Shown: in pieces, positions 13,126 to 24,959 of the stretch
Numbering within the stretch: position 1 is the first letter of the stretch
Layout of the letters: each line of letters begins with the position of its first letter
Source: Eopsaltria australis
Taxonomy: Eukaryota; Chordata; Aves; Passeriformes; Petroicidae
NCBI GenBank assembly: GCA_034509425.1
Contig: JAVTVJ010000791.1
Coordinates: 1-64,000 of the forward strand
DNA length: 64,000 nucleotides
Direction: 5' to 3'
Translations under genes and position numbers: made by a program
Notes under the pieces: generated by a model
The model's database searches: none
What the model was told of the DNA's origin: nothing
The model's input: the letters and a program-made list of their open reading frames with translations, nothing else

Positions 13126-15435
13126 GTCCCGTATAATATTTAACTCATATCTATGTCACTGACTCTTAAATTTTACCTCCTTTAAGTTACAGGCACAAAA
13201 CCTCGGCCCAGTAACACTTAAATGGTTCCTTCATGTATCTGTAGTCTTTGAAAACATGGTCTTTTCTATCTGCATGTCCACAAATTTTCCAAAGTCATAC
13301 ATATTTCCATCGGTGGCATTTAAAACAGCCTCTCCTTCCAGTGTCACTAAACATACACCAGGGCTTTGCTGTTTGCCTTTTTACATGTTCACAGTATTAA
13401 GAAAATACCTTTATTACTGTAGTAACCACCATTTTATCTCCACAAATAAAGATGACAAAACAATTTGATCAGAATTTCTGGGTGTAGGTGCAGCTCCAAG
13501 AGCTAATCGGAATGACAGCTTCAGTAAAATCCACATTACAAACTTCAGAAACAACGCAGGACTTTCTCCAGTTTCAGGGAAGTGCTTAATCCTAATTATC
13601 TCTTTAAACAATCATTAAGCAATAAATAGATTAAAAGAATTTACTACAAACTTAATTCTTCACGCCTTCTTTAACAAGTCTTTTCAACAGATGGAATCAA
13701 AATCTTTTTCATTTCATTAGCAGTAAGACAGAATTCATTTAAAAAGAAATTTAAAAAGAAAACCAGATATTTTCAGGGTTTATTTTCTCTTTACTGCTAG
13801 AAAATAACTTGCACTGATAACGCATATCACTGTCTCTGGTGTTATTTCACATTTAGCATGACAGGACAGGATCACATTGTAGCAAAATATCTTTTCTTTC
13901 TTCCATTCCCCATCTCACTATTTGTATTAGGCAAATACTGTCTACCAAGAAAGAACTGGAATTAATACTCATTTTATAAAGGCAACTTAATTTGGTACAC
14001 TGTGCTGAAAAATAACACTAAATCACGGTAGGTTTTGGCTTCACAATTAAATCCCATAGATGAGACACCAACATACCTGAAAACGCTCTCAATACTAGAA
14101 TGAAGTTTACTAAGGCAACTTTTACTACTTCCTTGAGAAAATTTATATAGACAACATTTCTGCAAGGGAGATTTAGATTTTGTATAAAAGCTGCTTCATT
14201 AAAAAACTGCTAGTTCACAAAATTGAGTCTGACCCAATCTTGATGATGGGCAAGGGAAGCTAGTTAGAGTTTATACAGGTTGTCTGTGGCAAAAGGTGCA
14301 TGACCAAATGGATGTCAAGAGATACATTTTCTGACCAGTTCTATAAGACTTGTTTGTACATGGATTTTTCACAGAAGGAAGAGACTGACACAACTGAACA
14401 GTTTCCTGACATAATATTAATTTGTCTAAATCAAGGAAGTGACAGCATCAGAAACCCCATGATGGCAGTAACAGTAATTGCCAATTACCCCCCTCTGCAG
14501 TCTTAGCCTCATTCTTGGAAATATGCAACAAATATTTCTTCCCAATAATTATATTAAATCAACCACTTGTTCTACCATGAACATGCCTTAATCTAAATTA
14601 TTAAGAGTTAAAGACACTAAATTAAGTACAGTATGAAGTGGGTTCAGAAGTACAGTTTCATTCACAATTCCAGTGATGTTCTATCACTAGATTACAGTTT
14701 CATTCTGGTACAATCCCTTGATCTCATCCCCTTAGCCTGGAAGCAGAACATTTGATTAAAAAGGAAGATAACTGAATTGAATCATATAAGACAGAATTAA
14801 AGATGCCTGAAAGTTAACCTAGCCAGGATTTATTTTCTTTTTTAGTAGTAGTAATTTACATCAACACGATCCTATATTTCATTCAGGTTTTTTACTAAAA
14901 CTTTATAAACTAGTTTCTTTGGCTGTTCATAGCTTACTCTCTATTTCCAGTGTTAGTAGAAATTACAGGTGCCCAGGTAAGAGCTGTAGTACATGATTAA
15001 AGCATTGCCATGACAATACACTTAGCCTTGCACCATAATTATTATCAGAAAAAATAACTACCCCTATGGTGAAACAATTTTGCCTGTTAATTTTGTATGT
15101 AAGCTTTTAAGCTGTGTGCACAGTTCAGTTGTGCAAGAGGTATGTGACAGGCTCACAGATCAATTCAGCTTGCTAGAAGGAATATATTTGTAAATACTAC
15201 TCAGGGTTGTGGGTTTTTCTTAAAAAATACAACTTATCTGCAAAACACAGCATTAGCAGATTATATAGATAAAACCTTCTGAGAAATCCCAGTTATTTCA
15301 TACTGAGCACCCATATTCCAAGATGGAAAAAAGGAATAGCAGAAGGATTCCTAAGCCTTTGCATGTGGCCAAAGGCACAAGGCGAGTGCATGCTTCCCAT
15401 GCACGTACATGTACTGGCTGACGTAAACCACAGAT
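13126..15435. other. Presumed intron, nothing confident
   Basis: AT-rich DNA with no domain-bearing frame. A CAG|GTATGT minus-strand donor lies near 14071. The acceptors upstream of it are only moderate and give exons of 33 or 55 nt with ambiguous frames. They are not called. Confidence 0.4.
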
Positions 15436-15451
15436 TTACTGGTTTATAAAC

Positions 15452-15504
15452 CTCAGCTTTGAGTCCCTGTAAATGTGGGTGTTCAGCTTCTCAATGTTTA
15501 CAGC
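15452..15504 (-). CDS. Candidate exon, alternative to its neighbour
   Basis: The minus strand has a strong acceptor (GCATGTTATTTCCAG) at 15505-15519. The 53 nt after it are open only in phase 0 and encode AVNIEKLNTHIYRDSKL, a normal-looking mixed sequence with high coding character. The left end is uncertain. Either a poor donor (GAG|GTTTAT) closes the exon at 15452, or the frame runs on to the TAA at 15436-15438 as a terminal exon, though no polyadenylation signal follows closely. Its phase-0 start does not fit the phase-2 end of the 15732-15814 exon. At most one of the two can be in a given transcript, or one is not real. Confidence 0.3.
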
Positions 15505-15731
15505 CTGGAAATAACATGCAGAAGCCACCGCAACAGAGTGACAAAGTGGGCATTCACAGCCCTCCATCCTGCTGCAAAGTCCACACTGCCCTCCCCGTGC
15601 TCTGACTGACTTCACACCCTCCCAGACACAAATCACAGGGTTCTTCACACCCAAGACTTCTTCACCCTTTGCATTATCAGAAAACACTCCTGTGGTATTT
15701 CCCCCTTGCAGCTTGATCAAAGACTACTCAC

Positions 15732-15814
15732 CTTCTAGTGGCAGAGAAACTCATCTCGGAAACTATGACCTCAGCCTTGCCAGGCTGCCCAATCTTTTTG
15801 ACAACTTCCAGACA
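15732..15814 (-). CDS. Candidate internal coding exon (83 nt)
   Basis: This is the best internal-exon candidate by coding character. On the minus strand a pyrimidine-containing acceptor ending AAATTACTCAG precedes 83 nt. They end at AAG|GTGAGT, close to the consensus donor. Only one frame is open. It starts in phase 0 and encodes LEVVKKIGQPGKAEVIVSEM followed by SFSATR, leaving two bases (phase 2). The other two frames contain stops. The phase-0 start is compatible with direct splicing from the CpG-island exon (phase 0 end) or from the 31946-31984 exon (phase 0 end). I do not recognise the protein family. The segment is not unusual in charge and has no membrane helix. Confidence 0.45.
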
Positions 15815-17242
15815 CTGAGTAATTTAAGGAGACACTATACACATTACAAGCTATCCTAAGACTGGAACATCACATTTAAAGGCCTTCAAAGGTTCGCACA
15901 AAATGCTTCAAAATACCAGAATACATAAAGTCTTCCTTTGTCTGACCAAGCGAACACTTCAATTCTATGTTGCACACAGAACAGCTACAAACACAGTTAA
16001 GTCTCTTCCCCCAGCATAGGAAAATGGCCCCAAGGACTAAGAAGAACATCCAGGATTTCAGTATCATCTGAATTAAGCAAAGCCAATTAATGCAAAACCA
16101 GGCCTGTCATCACCCTACCACATAAAATGACAGTGCCCAGCTAGTGCACGGACAGAGGTGCATTGGACGTAAAAAGAGATTCTTCCAGATGCAGAAAAAA
16201 ACTCATTAGCGGTGTTATTCCTCAAAGTCTGCTGCTGCAAACATCTAGGCTTTATTTATCAACAGAAGACCAATTCTGGAAACCACTCCAGAACCGATCA
16301 TGGAGGCTTTATTATTGCAACAGGACCTACATAAAATAATACCCAGGAGTTAGTGTCATTTCTTTTGCATTTACTCTGTTCCAGTCCATGAAGCAATCGC
16401 TGCAGCTTTCCTTTTATCAAGCATGTTAAAGATTCAATGTCGACATTACTAACTAAAACTCTGCAAGCTACAGTACACACTCCTTACATAGGGAGTCTTC
16501 TAGCAACATCAGCAAACCAAATACTTCATAGTTCAACATTTCTAAGGTTGAGTGGGCTTTTTTTTCATGTGTGCAAATTTTGTATTTCAGAGATATTTAA
16601 ATCACATGACAACACTGTTAAATGCTGGAGACAAAAGACACTAAAATTCCAGTTGATTCTCTGATTAACCCTAACATAAAAACGAATCTTTCTGTGTTTA
16701 TTCTTTCATTAATCCCAGTGGCGACATACTTGTATTTCTGAATGTGAAACAGAAGGACTGTTGTTTTAAAGAGAGGTGCAGTTTTATGAAAATTCAATAA
16801 CCAGGTGCTATACTGTAAATAGGCTGTTTCCCAGTTTAAGCAGTGAGTTCTTATTATTTCTAAAGATGACAAAAGAAACAGAGAAATCACTTTCACCTCA
16901 AAAAGCACAAGCCCAACTGTCTACTTAATCAATAAATGTGCAATATCACCTTAGAGAGGGAGTTAGAACTTCATGGCAACTACACCTCCTAGCACAATGC
17001 AGCACATTAATTTCTATGTTGGACCCGTCACTGCAGTAATTATTTTCCCCAAAATACAACAACACTATCCTCAGGCACAGAAATACGGTTTTTTCCTGAT
17101 CTGCAATTCTGTAAACAAGATGGAGTAACTTGTAATGGACTAGTATGCATTCATTTAGAAAAAGATACAACAAAAAGACACCTTCATAAAGTCATTTATA
17201 AAGTCATTTACAGTTTAGAATTCTGACAAGATATAACATGCA
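15815..17242. other. Presumed intron
   Basis: Contains a minus-strand acceptor (TGTTCTTCTTAG, near 16040) followed by a Cys-rich open frame to 15876, but no usable donor closes it. A second strong acceptor lies near 16629 without a partner donor. Nothing else is recognisable. Confidence 0.4.
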
Positions 17243-17383
17243 TCAATAAGCACCAGGCTTGCTTCCACAGAGCAACAGCTTTCCATGAGAGAAGCAGAAC
17301 ATTCCATGCAAGCACCGTAATTCCAAGCACAAGTAGACAAAAGCCGCAGACATCCTCAGGTCTTGGACACCTTTTCCCGACTC
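17243..17383 (-). CDS. Weak candidate terminal exon, two open frames
   Basis: A very strong acceptor on the minus strand (TTTCCCTTGTTTTATTAAG) precedes 17383. In phase 0 the frame runs 46 codons to a TGA at 17243 and is Leu/Cys-rich. In the frame shifted by two bases the same DNA stays open to about 17213 and contains a hydrophobic stretch (CLLVLGITVLAWNVLLLSW) that could be a membrane helix. No good donor is present and no AATAAA follows nearby. The frame cannot be decided without the upstream phase. It may be non-coding. Confidence 0.2.
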   Translation of the reverse strand, partial: ESGKGVQDLRMSAAFVYLCLELRCLHGMFCFSHGKLLLCGSKPGAY

Positions 17384-20300
17384 CTTAATAAAACAAGGGA
17401 AACAAAGGATATTTACAGCCCCTGAAGGAAGGGCTGAGAGTGCAGTGTCACAGCACCCCGGATCACCGAGCACAGGACACTCCAAGGAACACCACAGAAC
17501 AAAACTGAATTCAGAAGTAGGATACTCGCCACGGGAACACCTTCAGCAGATCAGCAACACTTGAGACAGCCTGTAAGGAACACGTACAGGAAATTATAAT
17601 TGATGTAAGCGGCAGTGTGAACCACATGAGTATTATGCTAAGAGATTCAGCTACTCCTAATTTAACAACTCATGCGCTTGTGTTAATGGAATATTCCTGA
17701 AGTACCTAAAAAGCAACACTGACACACTATTTCAAAACCTGTGTCTCAAACACAGAACTCTATATAGATCAGACTGCAAGCCCTCTGAAAAGTATAGTAA
17801 AAATCTTGATGTATACTGCAGTATTTCACCATGTAGGAACTCAAGTTTTTTTTAAAAAGTGGAACTGAAGCAAGCTATCTGACTTCCATTAGTGCTGTAA
17901 TCAAGTGCCAATATATTTTTACTACAATAACAACTCACAAGGCATGTGTAACAATACATCTCAATTATGAAGACCCAGGCTAAACATCTGCTGTTATAAA
18001 TTCACTTGGGGGCCGGTGGAGAATTGAATCAAGTTGGACTACATAAATTTAAAGCAGAGAGGTTTCAGAGAGCTTATTTTTCATTTACACTGCCAGATCA
18101 GCAGCAAAGACATTGCAAATACAAACCTGCAAAAATTCTGCTTTCCACTACTACCTTTTATCTGAGTGTCTTCAAAAACTGGAAAAGAAAAAAAAAAGAA
18201 CCAAACCACAAACAAAACTCTTACATGGCCCACAAAGAGGGCTCTGAGGAAATTATCTGAGCAGCATTCATCTTTACCCTATTTATAACATCAACTGAAA
18301 AGCTCTCTCTTATATTACATAGGCATAGCATGCTTGATATCTTTCTCTAAGGTTTCTGATAGTGTTGCCTTGAAGCATAATACCTAAGCATTATTTTCTT
18401 TGTTCCTGTGACCAGATTTTCTCCTAGCCAGTGGCCAAGTAGACATAATTTCAAATAAAAATTATTCTTCCTAATTTCTGCTAGACTAGAAAGTGAGAGT
18501 TGTCTAGTGTATTTAGAAGCATTACTTTTTTAGGGTATTAGAATATCTCAAATTAAAACAGCTGTATGCTTGTTAAGGTAGAGCTGCAGTTCGCTTAAAG
18601 ATCAAATGGTTAACCCGTAAATATATTCATAAACAGGCTATACAAATATGCACATAAGATTTAACTATTTTGGAGCAGCAGCAAGCCAGTGAAGCAAGAC
18701 ATCAGTGGAAAAGCATGGGTTAAAGAAATCAGAAGTCACTGAGACAACCAAGCTGCTTTACTTTACAAAAATTGCATGCTTTGATGTTTATTCTACCAAC
18801 TCCTGGATATTCAGGCTCACCACACTGAAATCTCAGTAAGCTCCTATTTTAGTAGCTGTTTTTCTAATGGTCTTCTCTCTCCTCCCCTCATTAAGCCTCC
18901 CATCATTAGAATGACAAACACACATAATGAGTATTAATAAAGCATCATCAAAAGAAGAAAAAATCACATCTATTATCATGCTACTTCAGCAGGGAAGCAG
19001 CCTCCTAATCTAACTTTGAATATAGAGTGCTTTCTATATATACATCTAGCTTCCTTTTATATCAAACATATCTAACATTAAATATTAGGCACATGTGTAA
19101 CACATTGTATCACTAATTCTAACACTATAATAGCTAACACATCATTAAGAGTTCACATAGAATGCAGAGAAACAGGATACCCAATTTACCTTCTGACGTT
19201 AATAAGCAAGAAGGGGAGCACATTTGTGTGGTTGCATCACTTGAAATATCCATATTTTTTTCTAACTGAAGAAGATAAATGTGTTAACAAAGTGGTCGTG
19301 ACATTTCTGGAGTCATGTGCTGCTGAAGAGAGATCAACAAAGCATGAACTTCAACTTGTCAGATCAAGAGAAGCCAATTTTCAAGTGTTGCAGCTCAAAA
19401 TCTGCACATCTTAAAAACAGAGTTTAAGTACTTGGCTGTTAACATGAACTCCCAGACCTCCTGCCTTTGTTCATCTAGTGTAATCCATCATGCAAGCAAT
19501 CCAGCTCACTTTCATTGGGCAACACTGCCTGTAGGTTTATTCTACATACACTGTAGACTCTGGACTATACTATTCCTTGATGCCTAAAACCCACATATCT
19601 TCTCCAAGTGAACTATCCTCTGGTAAATACCTAGAAACCTTTCTATCAAATTTTAAGTTCATAACAACATAATATGAAACAGCATAACAATGCAAAGGGA
19701 AAAAAGCCCCCAAAAACACTAGTTTTCTTGCAGTTGTGGAAATTCAAGGTCTAAACTGGTAACTAATGGTGCAAGACAGAAGTCTTACTGATGCCTGCTC
19801 TTAGGGCTTTAAAAGATTAATATTTTAATATTGTCCCTGCTATGTTTGAGAAGCCTGCCACTAGCAGTGTATGTAGAAATACTTCAGCTTTAAAATTATT
19901 TACTTCAGAAATTAAAAGAAAAGGCATATATTTCCACCCCTGCCCCCAAGTGACTTAATGGTCAAACAAATTACTTATAGGCAGATGCAATACGGTAACA
20001 AGTACAACAGCTTAGAATATTTTATAGAAATCTAACATAATGCATCATCAAAACAGAGAAGGAAAAGTAAGAATAGCAAATCACACAATTTTCTCTGGCC
20101 TTCCAATTAGTCTAGACAAATATTTTAAAAGTTATTTTGCTAAAATTGGCCTGTAAAAGAACAGATCACCGGATTCTAAACATGGTTTCTTGACCATCTT
20201 CCACCCCAGCATAAAAGGAAAGTAATCAAGGCTTTGAAATCTGGGCAGCCTAAATTGCTTCACAGTGTAACATGGGACAAGCCTTTTCAGCAGCAATGTC

Positions 20301-21797
20301 TATGCATGTTTACAGTCTTCCAGTTTAAAGCCCTTACAGCATTCAAAAATGAGCTTTTCCTTCATTGATCCAGTACTAACCTAATACCTATAGTTGAATA
20401 ATCCATCAGTACCTGATCTAAATCAAGTAGTCAAGATTCTTCCATCCAGACTTAATATCCCTGCATCTCAATTCAAGATATTACAAAGTCTGAAAGAAGC
20501 TTCTGATCATGGCTTCTCTAATAAGGGAGAAGTCTGAAAGGTGAACAGAAACCTATGCCTGAGTCTGTAGGAGGCTGTGATGAACAAGATCAGTAAGAGG
20601 TTACACATAATATAGTTTCTGCCTTCATTTGGAAAGCATTCCTGGAAGCTCAGGGAAAGCAGGCCCAGATTCCCACAGGTTTATCACACACCCCTCCAAC
20701 ACACACATGCAGAGAAATTGAGTATCCAGTAGAGATTTTATGACCTCTAAAACTATTAACTAGTGATGACAGGCTGGACATGCTGGGTCATCACCATTAC
20801 TGTCAGAGGGTAGACTAATGATATGTTAAAGACACATTGTCCATGGCTTATCGTCCTCTGTACAGGAGAGGCTCCACTACAGTGGTCCTCTCTACCAGGA
20901 TATACACTGACAGATCTTAAAATGACAGAATGGGATGTTGGGCAGTGATTAATCATGTTTCCAAGCTCCAGGATTTTTGCATGCATTCCCGAGCCCTCCA
21001 AAACCTGTATCTGGATTTCTAAGCAGCATTTACAACAAACTTGTCATGAAGGTAAGAGAGATTAAAGATGTTCCTCTTTCTTTCACTTTACTGAATCTAG
21101 CTATGCTGTCCACCCTGGAAACACCTTCAATCTTCTTGTCAATCAGTATTTCACCGAGGGACAGACAATCCAAACCACAGTGTCTCATATAAAATGGCTT
21201 GATTATTGAGAGAAATCTGTAACACTGCAATTTGGCTGAGTTCTCACTTAGAAAATGGTAGGTTAGGAATCTGTCCCAAGGTTTTTGACTTCAAATGTTC
21301 ACCCATTCTAAGAATCCCCATGTGTGGTCAAGCAAGAGACAACATGAATATTTAACCAGAAGCAAATGAATAAGAGTTTTATTCCAGTAATATCACTGTT
21401 CCACTAGCCACTTGAGCATACGAAATCGGTCCACTTCCTACTCATGAGATAAATAGCTGAAACATTCTGAAACATGTATTCCACATACAGTGACAGACTG
21501 AACTGTTAACAGGTAATGACTCAAAATAACAACTCAAAACATTTCCATTTGTGAACATGCCAGGGTGGTTTGTTAAAATGGAGGTACTGAGCTTTAGGGT
21601 GTGTAATGGCTAAACCTTCCAGCTGGTAAGACAGTGAGTGAATGATGGGCAATGAGTGAGATAGGAGCCAGATACCATGGAGACAGATGGTACCTCTTGT
21701 CATGGTACCCTGCCCTCCCATGCACAAACCACTGTGTGGTGGGGCTCTCCCTATTTCCCCCAGGAAAATACCAGGACCTTTCTCTGTGGCGTGACAG
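17384..21797. other. Presumed intron, no confident feature
   Basis: AT-rich sequence. A minus-strand acceptor with a long pyrimidine tract (TTTTTTTTTTCTTTTCCAG) lies near 18185. It is followed by 52 nt open in one frame and a modest CAG|GTTTGT donor at about 18125. This is too weak to annotate. No repeat family was recognised up to the LTR at 21.8 kb. Confidence 0.4.
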
Positions 21798-22457
21798 TGT
21801 TCATCTCAGTTAATGGGCCACAATGGGACTCACGTGGGTAATGGGACTAAACTGCATAATGGCACTCAACCACACTGGGCAGCTGTGCTGTCTCAGAAAG
21901 TGTCAAGGACTCCCGAAGTGTCTCATGATCCACAACACTACATCACCAAGTGTGAAGCTCCTGCCCTAGGGGAGGTACCTAGGCATTCCCACCTGAACTT
22001 GAGTGAACATAAACCAAATATATTTTGTGTTCCAGGGATTTTCACAGGGATTTTTCCCCAACACTTCTTCAGGACTTGGCCCATCAACTGATTGACGCGG
22101 TCTGCGACCACCACTTGGACCACTCGGACTCGAAGTAACCAAGAGTACTCTGCAGTACTCACAGGTGGTGAGATCTTCACACTCCTGTCCTTCATCTCTT
22201 CCTTCTTTTCCCTTATGCATATCCCTGGGTGGTGATGCTGTGCTTTCATACTGTAATTATTTCGTCTTGTTATATTACAATAAATAATAAAATGGCTACA
22301 TATATGTTTTTCTTTGCAATCAAAGTGCCCTATAATAAACCCGACAAACAATATTTACGAACACTGATCATTTAGTGTCATTTCACTCTAATCCACCCCA
22401 AGGGATCAATTAACAAGAACCTGGGTTACCTTTTACCTTCTGCAGTGGGTTGTAACG
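21798..22457 (+). mobile_element. ERVL-like solo or partial LTR, plus strand
   Basis: The block begins TGTTCATCTCAGTTAATGGG, a type of start seen in avian endogenous retrovirus LTRs. It contains a TATA-like CATAAACC near 22010 and two overlapping AATAAA polyadenylation signals (22279-22284 and 22286-22291). It appears to end at TGTAAC(G) near 22451-22457, where the terminal CA would be eroded. A few bases later TGGCATCGTGGACAGAAT (22463-22480) resembles a primer-binding site, starting with the TGG that pairs with a tRNA CCA end. It is old and has no coding frame of retroviral type. The boundaries and ERVL assignment are from memory of avian repeats, not a database match. Confidence 0.6.
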
Positions 22458-22680
22458 TTTTATTGGCATCGTGGACAGAATCCCTTGGATGTGATGGAGT
22501 GATCAGTGTGGTGCAAAGCCATTGCAGAGTTTTCTTCTGGTAATAAATCTAACTGACCTCCCAGGGGTGGAGGGGAAAAGGACATTGACCCTCAATGGGT
22601 TGCTGAAGGGCATTATAGCTGAGGGTGAGTGAGGTGGTGGCTGTCCTCTCGTGGCAGACTATAACATAGCCATTAACTTC
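22458..22680 (+). mobile_element. Possible ERV leader (post-LTR) fragment
   Basis: Directly follows the LTR. It begins with the primer-binding-site-like TGGCATCGTGGACAGAAT at 22463 and continues with a moderately G-rich leader of the kind between LTR and gag. No gag frame is seen and the right edge is arbitrary. If correct, the locus is not a clean solo LTR but an LTR plus a leader remnant. Confidence 0.35.
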
Positions 22681-24846
22681 ATTTTAAGGCAGGAAGAAAA
22701 GAATAACATACAAGGAAACCAGTGCCACCATCTAAAACCCTAGGTGATACACATACTGACAAAGTCTTAATCTAAGGATACTGAATAAAGACAGCTGAAA
22801 AAGAAAACTAATGTGTTCAGGCAAGCAGAGAACGAAATACAAGGAAGAAAAGCAAAAGCTCAGTCAATGGACATCAATATACTTTCTCAAACAGTGAGAC
22901 TAAATCTGGCAATATAATCAGAGAGCTCAGAAATTTTATAAGCAGTCTCTTACTGTCTGCTTCTTCTTTTACAAGTACTCTTTCTGCAATGCAAAAAAAA
23001 AATCCTGGAAAAATCTTCAGTTCAGCTGCTGGCTTGACAGATACCCAATATCCCAAATAACAAAGTGTCTCCTCAACTAAAATCAACTTGAACAGATGAA
23101 ACTGTGCAAACAGCTTTACTTTTCTTCAGAAAGTCTAGAGGCCACTGCACAGATGCACAGAATTTTGGGAATTCCTGCAGTTAGGTCACAAAAAACAGAC
23201 AGATCTTTCACCCTCCTCTCTTTACTTACTGCAGTCAAAAACCAGTGATAATAGTAAATAATCTTCTAGTAACTGAAACCCAAAACAGCAGCTATACCAG
23301 AGTACTGATACTCAAAAGTAGCAAAGGTTACTTCAGCAGGTTCTTGAAGGAACAGCTCAATAATGTCACTATTTAGAGTCAGTGTAATATTATTCACACA
23401 GTGTGCTTTTAGTGCACAAACTTCTTTACTATACATCGTCCTTATTCTCAATTACACTTAGTCCTTACAAATCAAGACAGCATGATAAAAAATTTGGCTG
23501 TTGCATTTAGCCATTAGTACCAACTGACCCTTCTCTCAGGAGCCTTCCTCATCTGCATCAATGGAAGAAAAGTAGTTACCAGCTATCAGCAAAATTTTAC
23601 CAGTAGCTTCCTTTGCTCTCCTATGCCCTATTTTCAATGAAAGCATAACTTACAGGCTAAAAAAATAGCAGTAGAGATTTCAGTATCTGTATTGTTACCA
23701 GGAGCTAAAACTTGACTGACTCGCATTCAAAATTCATCATCCTCTTCTAGAACAGTGAATATAGAAAATAAATATATTCCTCCTTGGTCTACACACCACA
23801 AAACCACTACTAGGCAGAACAGAGAAAGTGTTTTGGTTCAGACTGTGAAACTAAAGGAGAAAGAACACGGTCTCACTGGAAGTGTAATGCCTCTATGAAA
23901 AGACTTCTAGTCATGGCAGCTCTTTAGCAGATGAAATTACTAATACAGAAGAGATATGCTAATCCATATCTTGGAAAGTAATTACACAGCACAAAAGATA
24001 GCTCCAAAAATTAAACAAGAAACTCCCAAAAACAGACAGCCCCCAAAAGAGCTAAACTCACAACCCTTATCAGACTCCCATGCTTCACTTTTTTTCAGGT
24101 TGCTCACACAACCACACAGACTCACTGCTCTAAAGAGTTTCAAAGCAAAATGTCTGCTAACATCAGCGTTTCTTCCCCTCAAGGATCTACTTTCTGGATA
24201 TATAAGTAAGAACTTGCTACTGACATCACAGATAAACTAGCCATGTTCATAGAAATCATTAAATTAGATGAATGCAAATGAGCCAAGTATTGTTTTTCCT
24301 CTTCGCTTTTAAGTAGTCAAGATACACATTGCTTTATTGCTGAAAACACTTCACCTGTACAATCATCTTTTTAAGAAAGGCAATCAACTTCAGCATCCAA
24401 CTGAACACATACCTCTGCAACTGAAACCTCATTAAAATCATTTTACTGCTTAGAAAATAGCTTATATAATTCTTCTAAAGAAACAAGCATTGGTGGCCCA
24501 ATGAAAATAAAAGTAGCAGCAACTAGTGTGGAGAAAACAAACTAAAAATAAAGGGAAGAAAAAAAGCCATGTCTACAAAACCAATTCTGTACATTCTTAA
24601 ACCTATACCCGGGCTATAGTACAGCTGATAAATCAGCCATGCTAGTAAGTGCCCGAGGCTGAAGCCAGGCACAGAGTAACAAAATGAAGGCAGCAAATCA
24701 CAGCTCCAGGTGCACGGCCACATATATTCATCATGCCACATAAATGTGGGATTGAGCCATCAAACTGGACAACCTCAGGCCAGTGTGCTGCACACCATCA
24801 CGGGTAACCTCAGCATCACCCCTGCACTACAGGTTCCTTAACTTAC
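22681..24846. other. Presumed intron
   Basis: AT-rich with no firm feature. The minus-strand frame at 23266-23451 reads fairly protein-like, but its best donor is poor (CTG|GTATAG) and its acceptor is mediocre. A GAG|GTATGT minus-strand donor near 24410 lacks a convincing exon. Confidence 0.4.
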
Positions 24847-24881
24847 CTCTGCAACATTCTTTCAAATCTGCCCTTGCCCTC
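24847..24881 (-). CDS. Weak candidate micro-exon (35 nt), nested acceptors
   Basis: The minus strand shows TTGCCTTTCTGCAG as acceptor and GAG|GTAAGT as donor, both near consensus, bounding 35 nt. An even stronger acceptor (TTCTGTTCTCTCAACAG) lies upstream at 24960. It would extend the exon to 24847-24959 (113 nt), which is open in one frame. In phase 0 the short form would encode EGKGRFERMLQ, but it ends in phase 2, which does not fit the phase-0 start of the 15732-15814 exon. It could be an alternative exon, part of a non-coding transcript, or chance. Confidence 0.22.
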
Positions 24882-24959
24882 CTGCAGAAAGGCAATTTAT
24901 AATCAAGAAAACAATGGAAAAAAAGAGATGGCTTTCTTGTACCTCTCCTAAGAGCACAC

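Noticed and set aside
13974..14165. Minus-strand exon ending at a CAG|GTATGT donor
   Set aside because: The donor is good, but the acceptors are mediocre and the competing 33- and 55-nt versions have ambiguous frames.
14949..14974. Plus-strand mini-exon with acceptor (CTCTCTATTTCCAG) and donor (CAG|GTAAGA)
   Set aside because: Only 26 nt on the strand opposite the presumed gene, with no partner exons. It shows that good acceptor/donor pairs can arise by chance here, which is why other small exons get low confidence.
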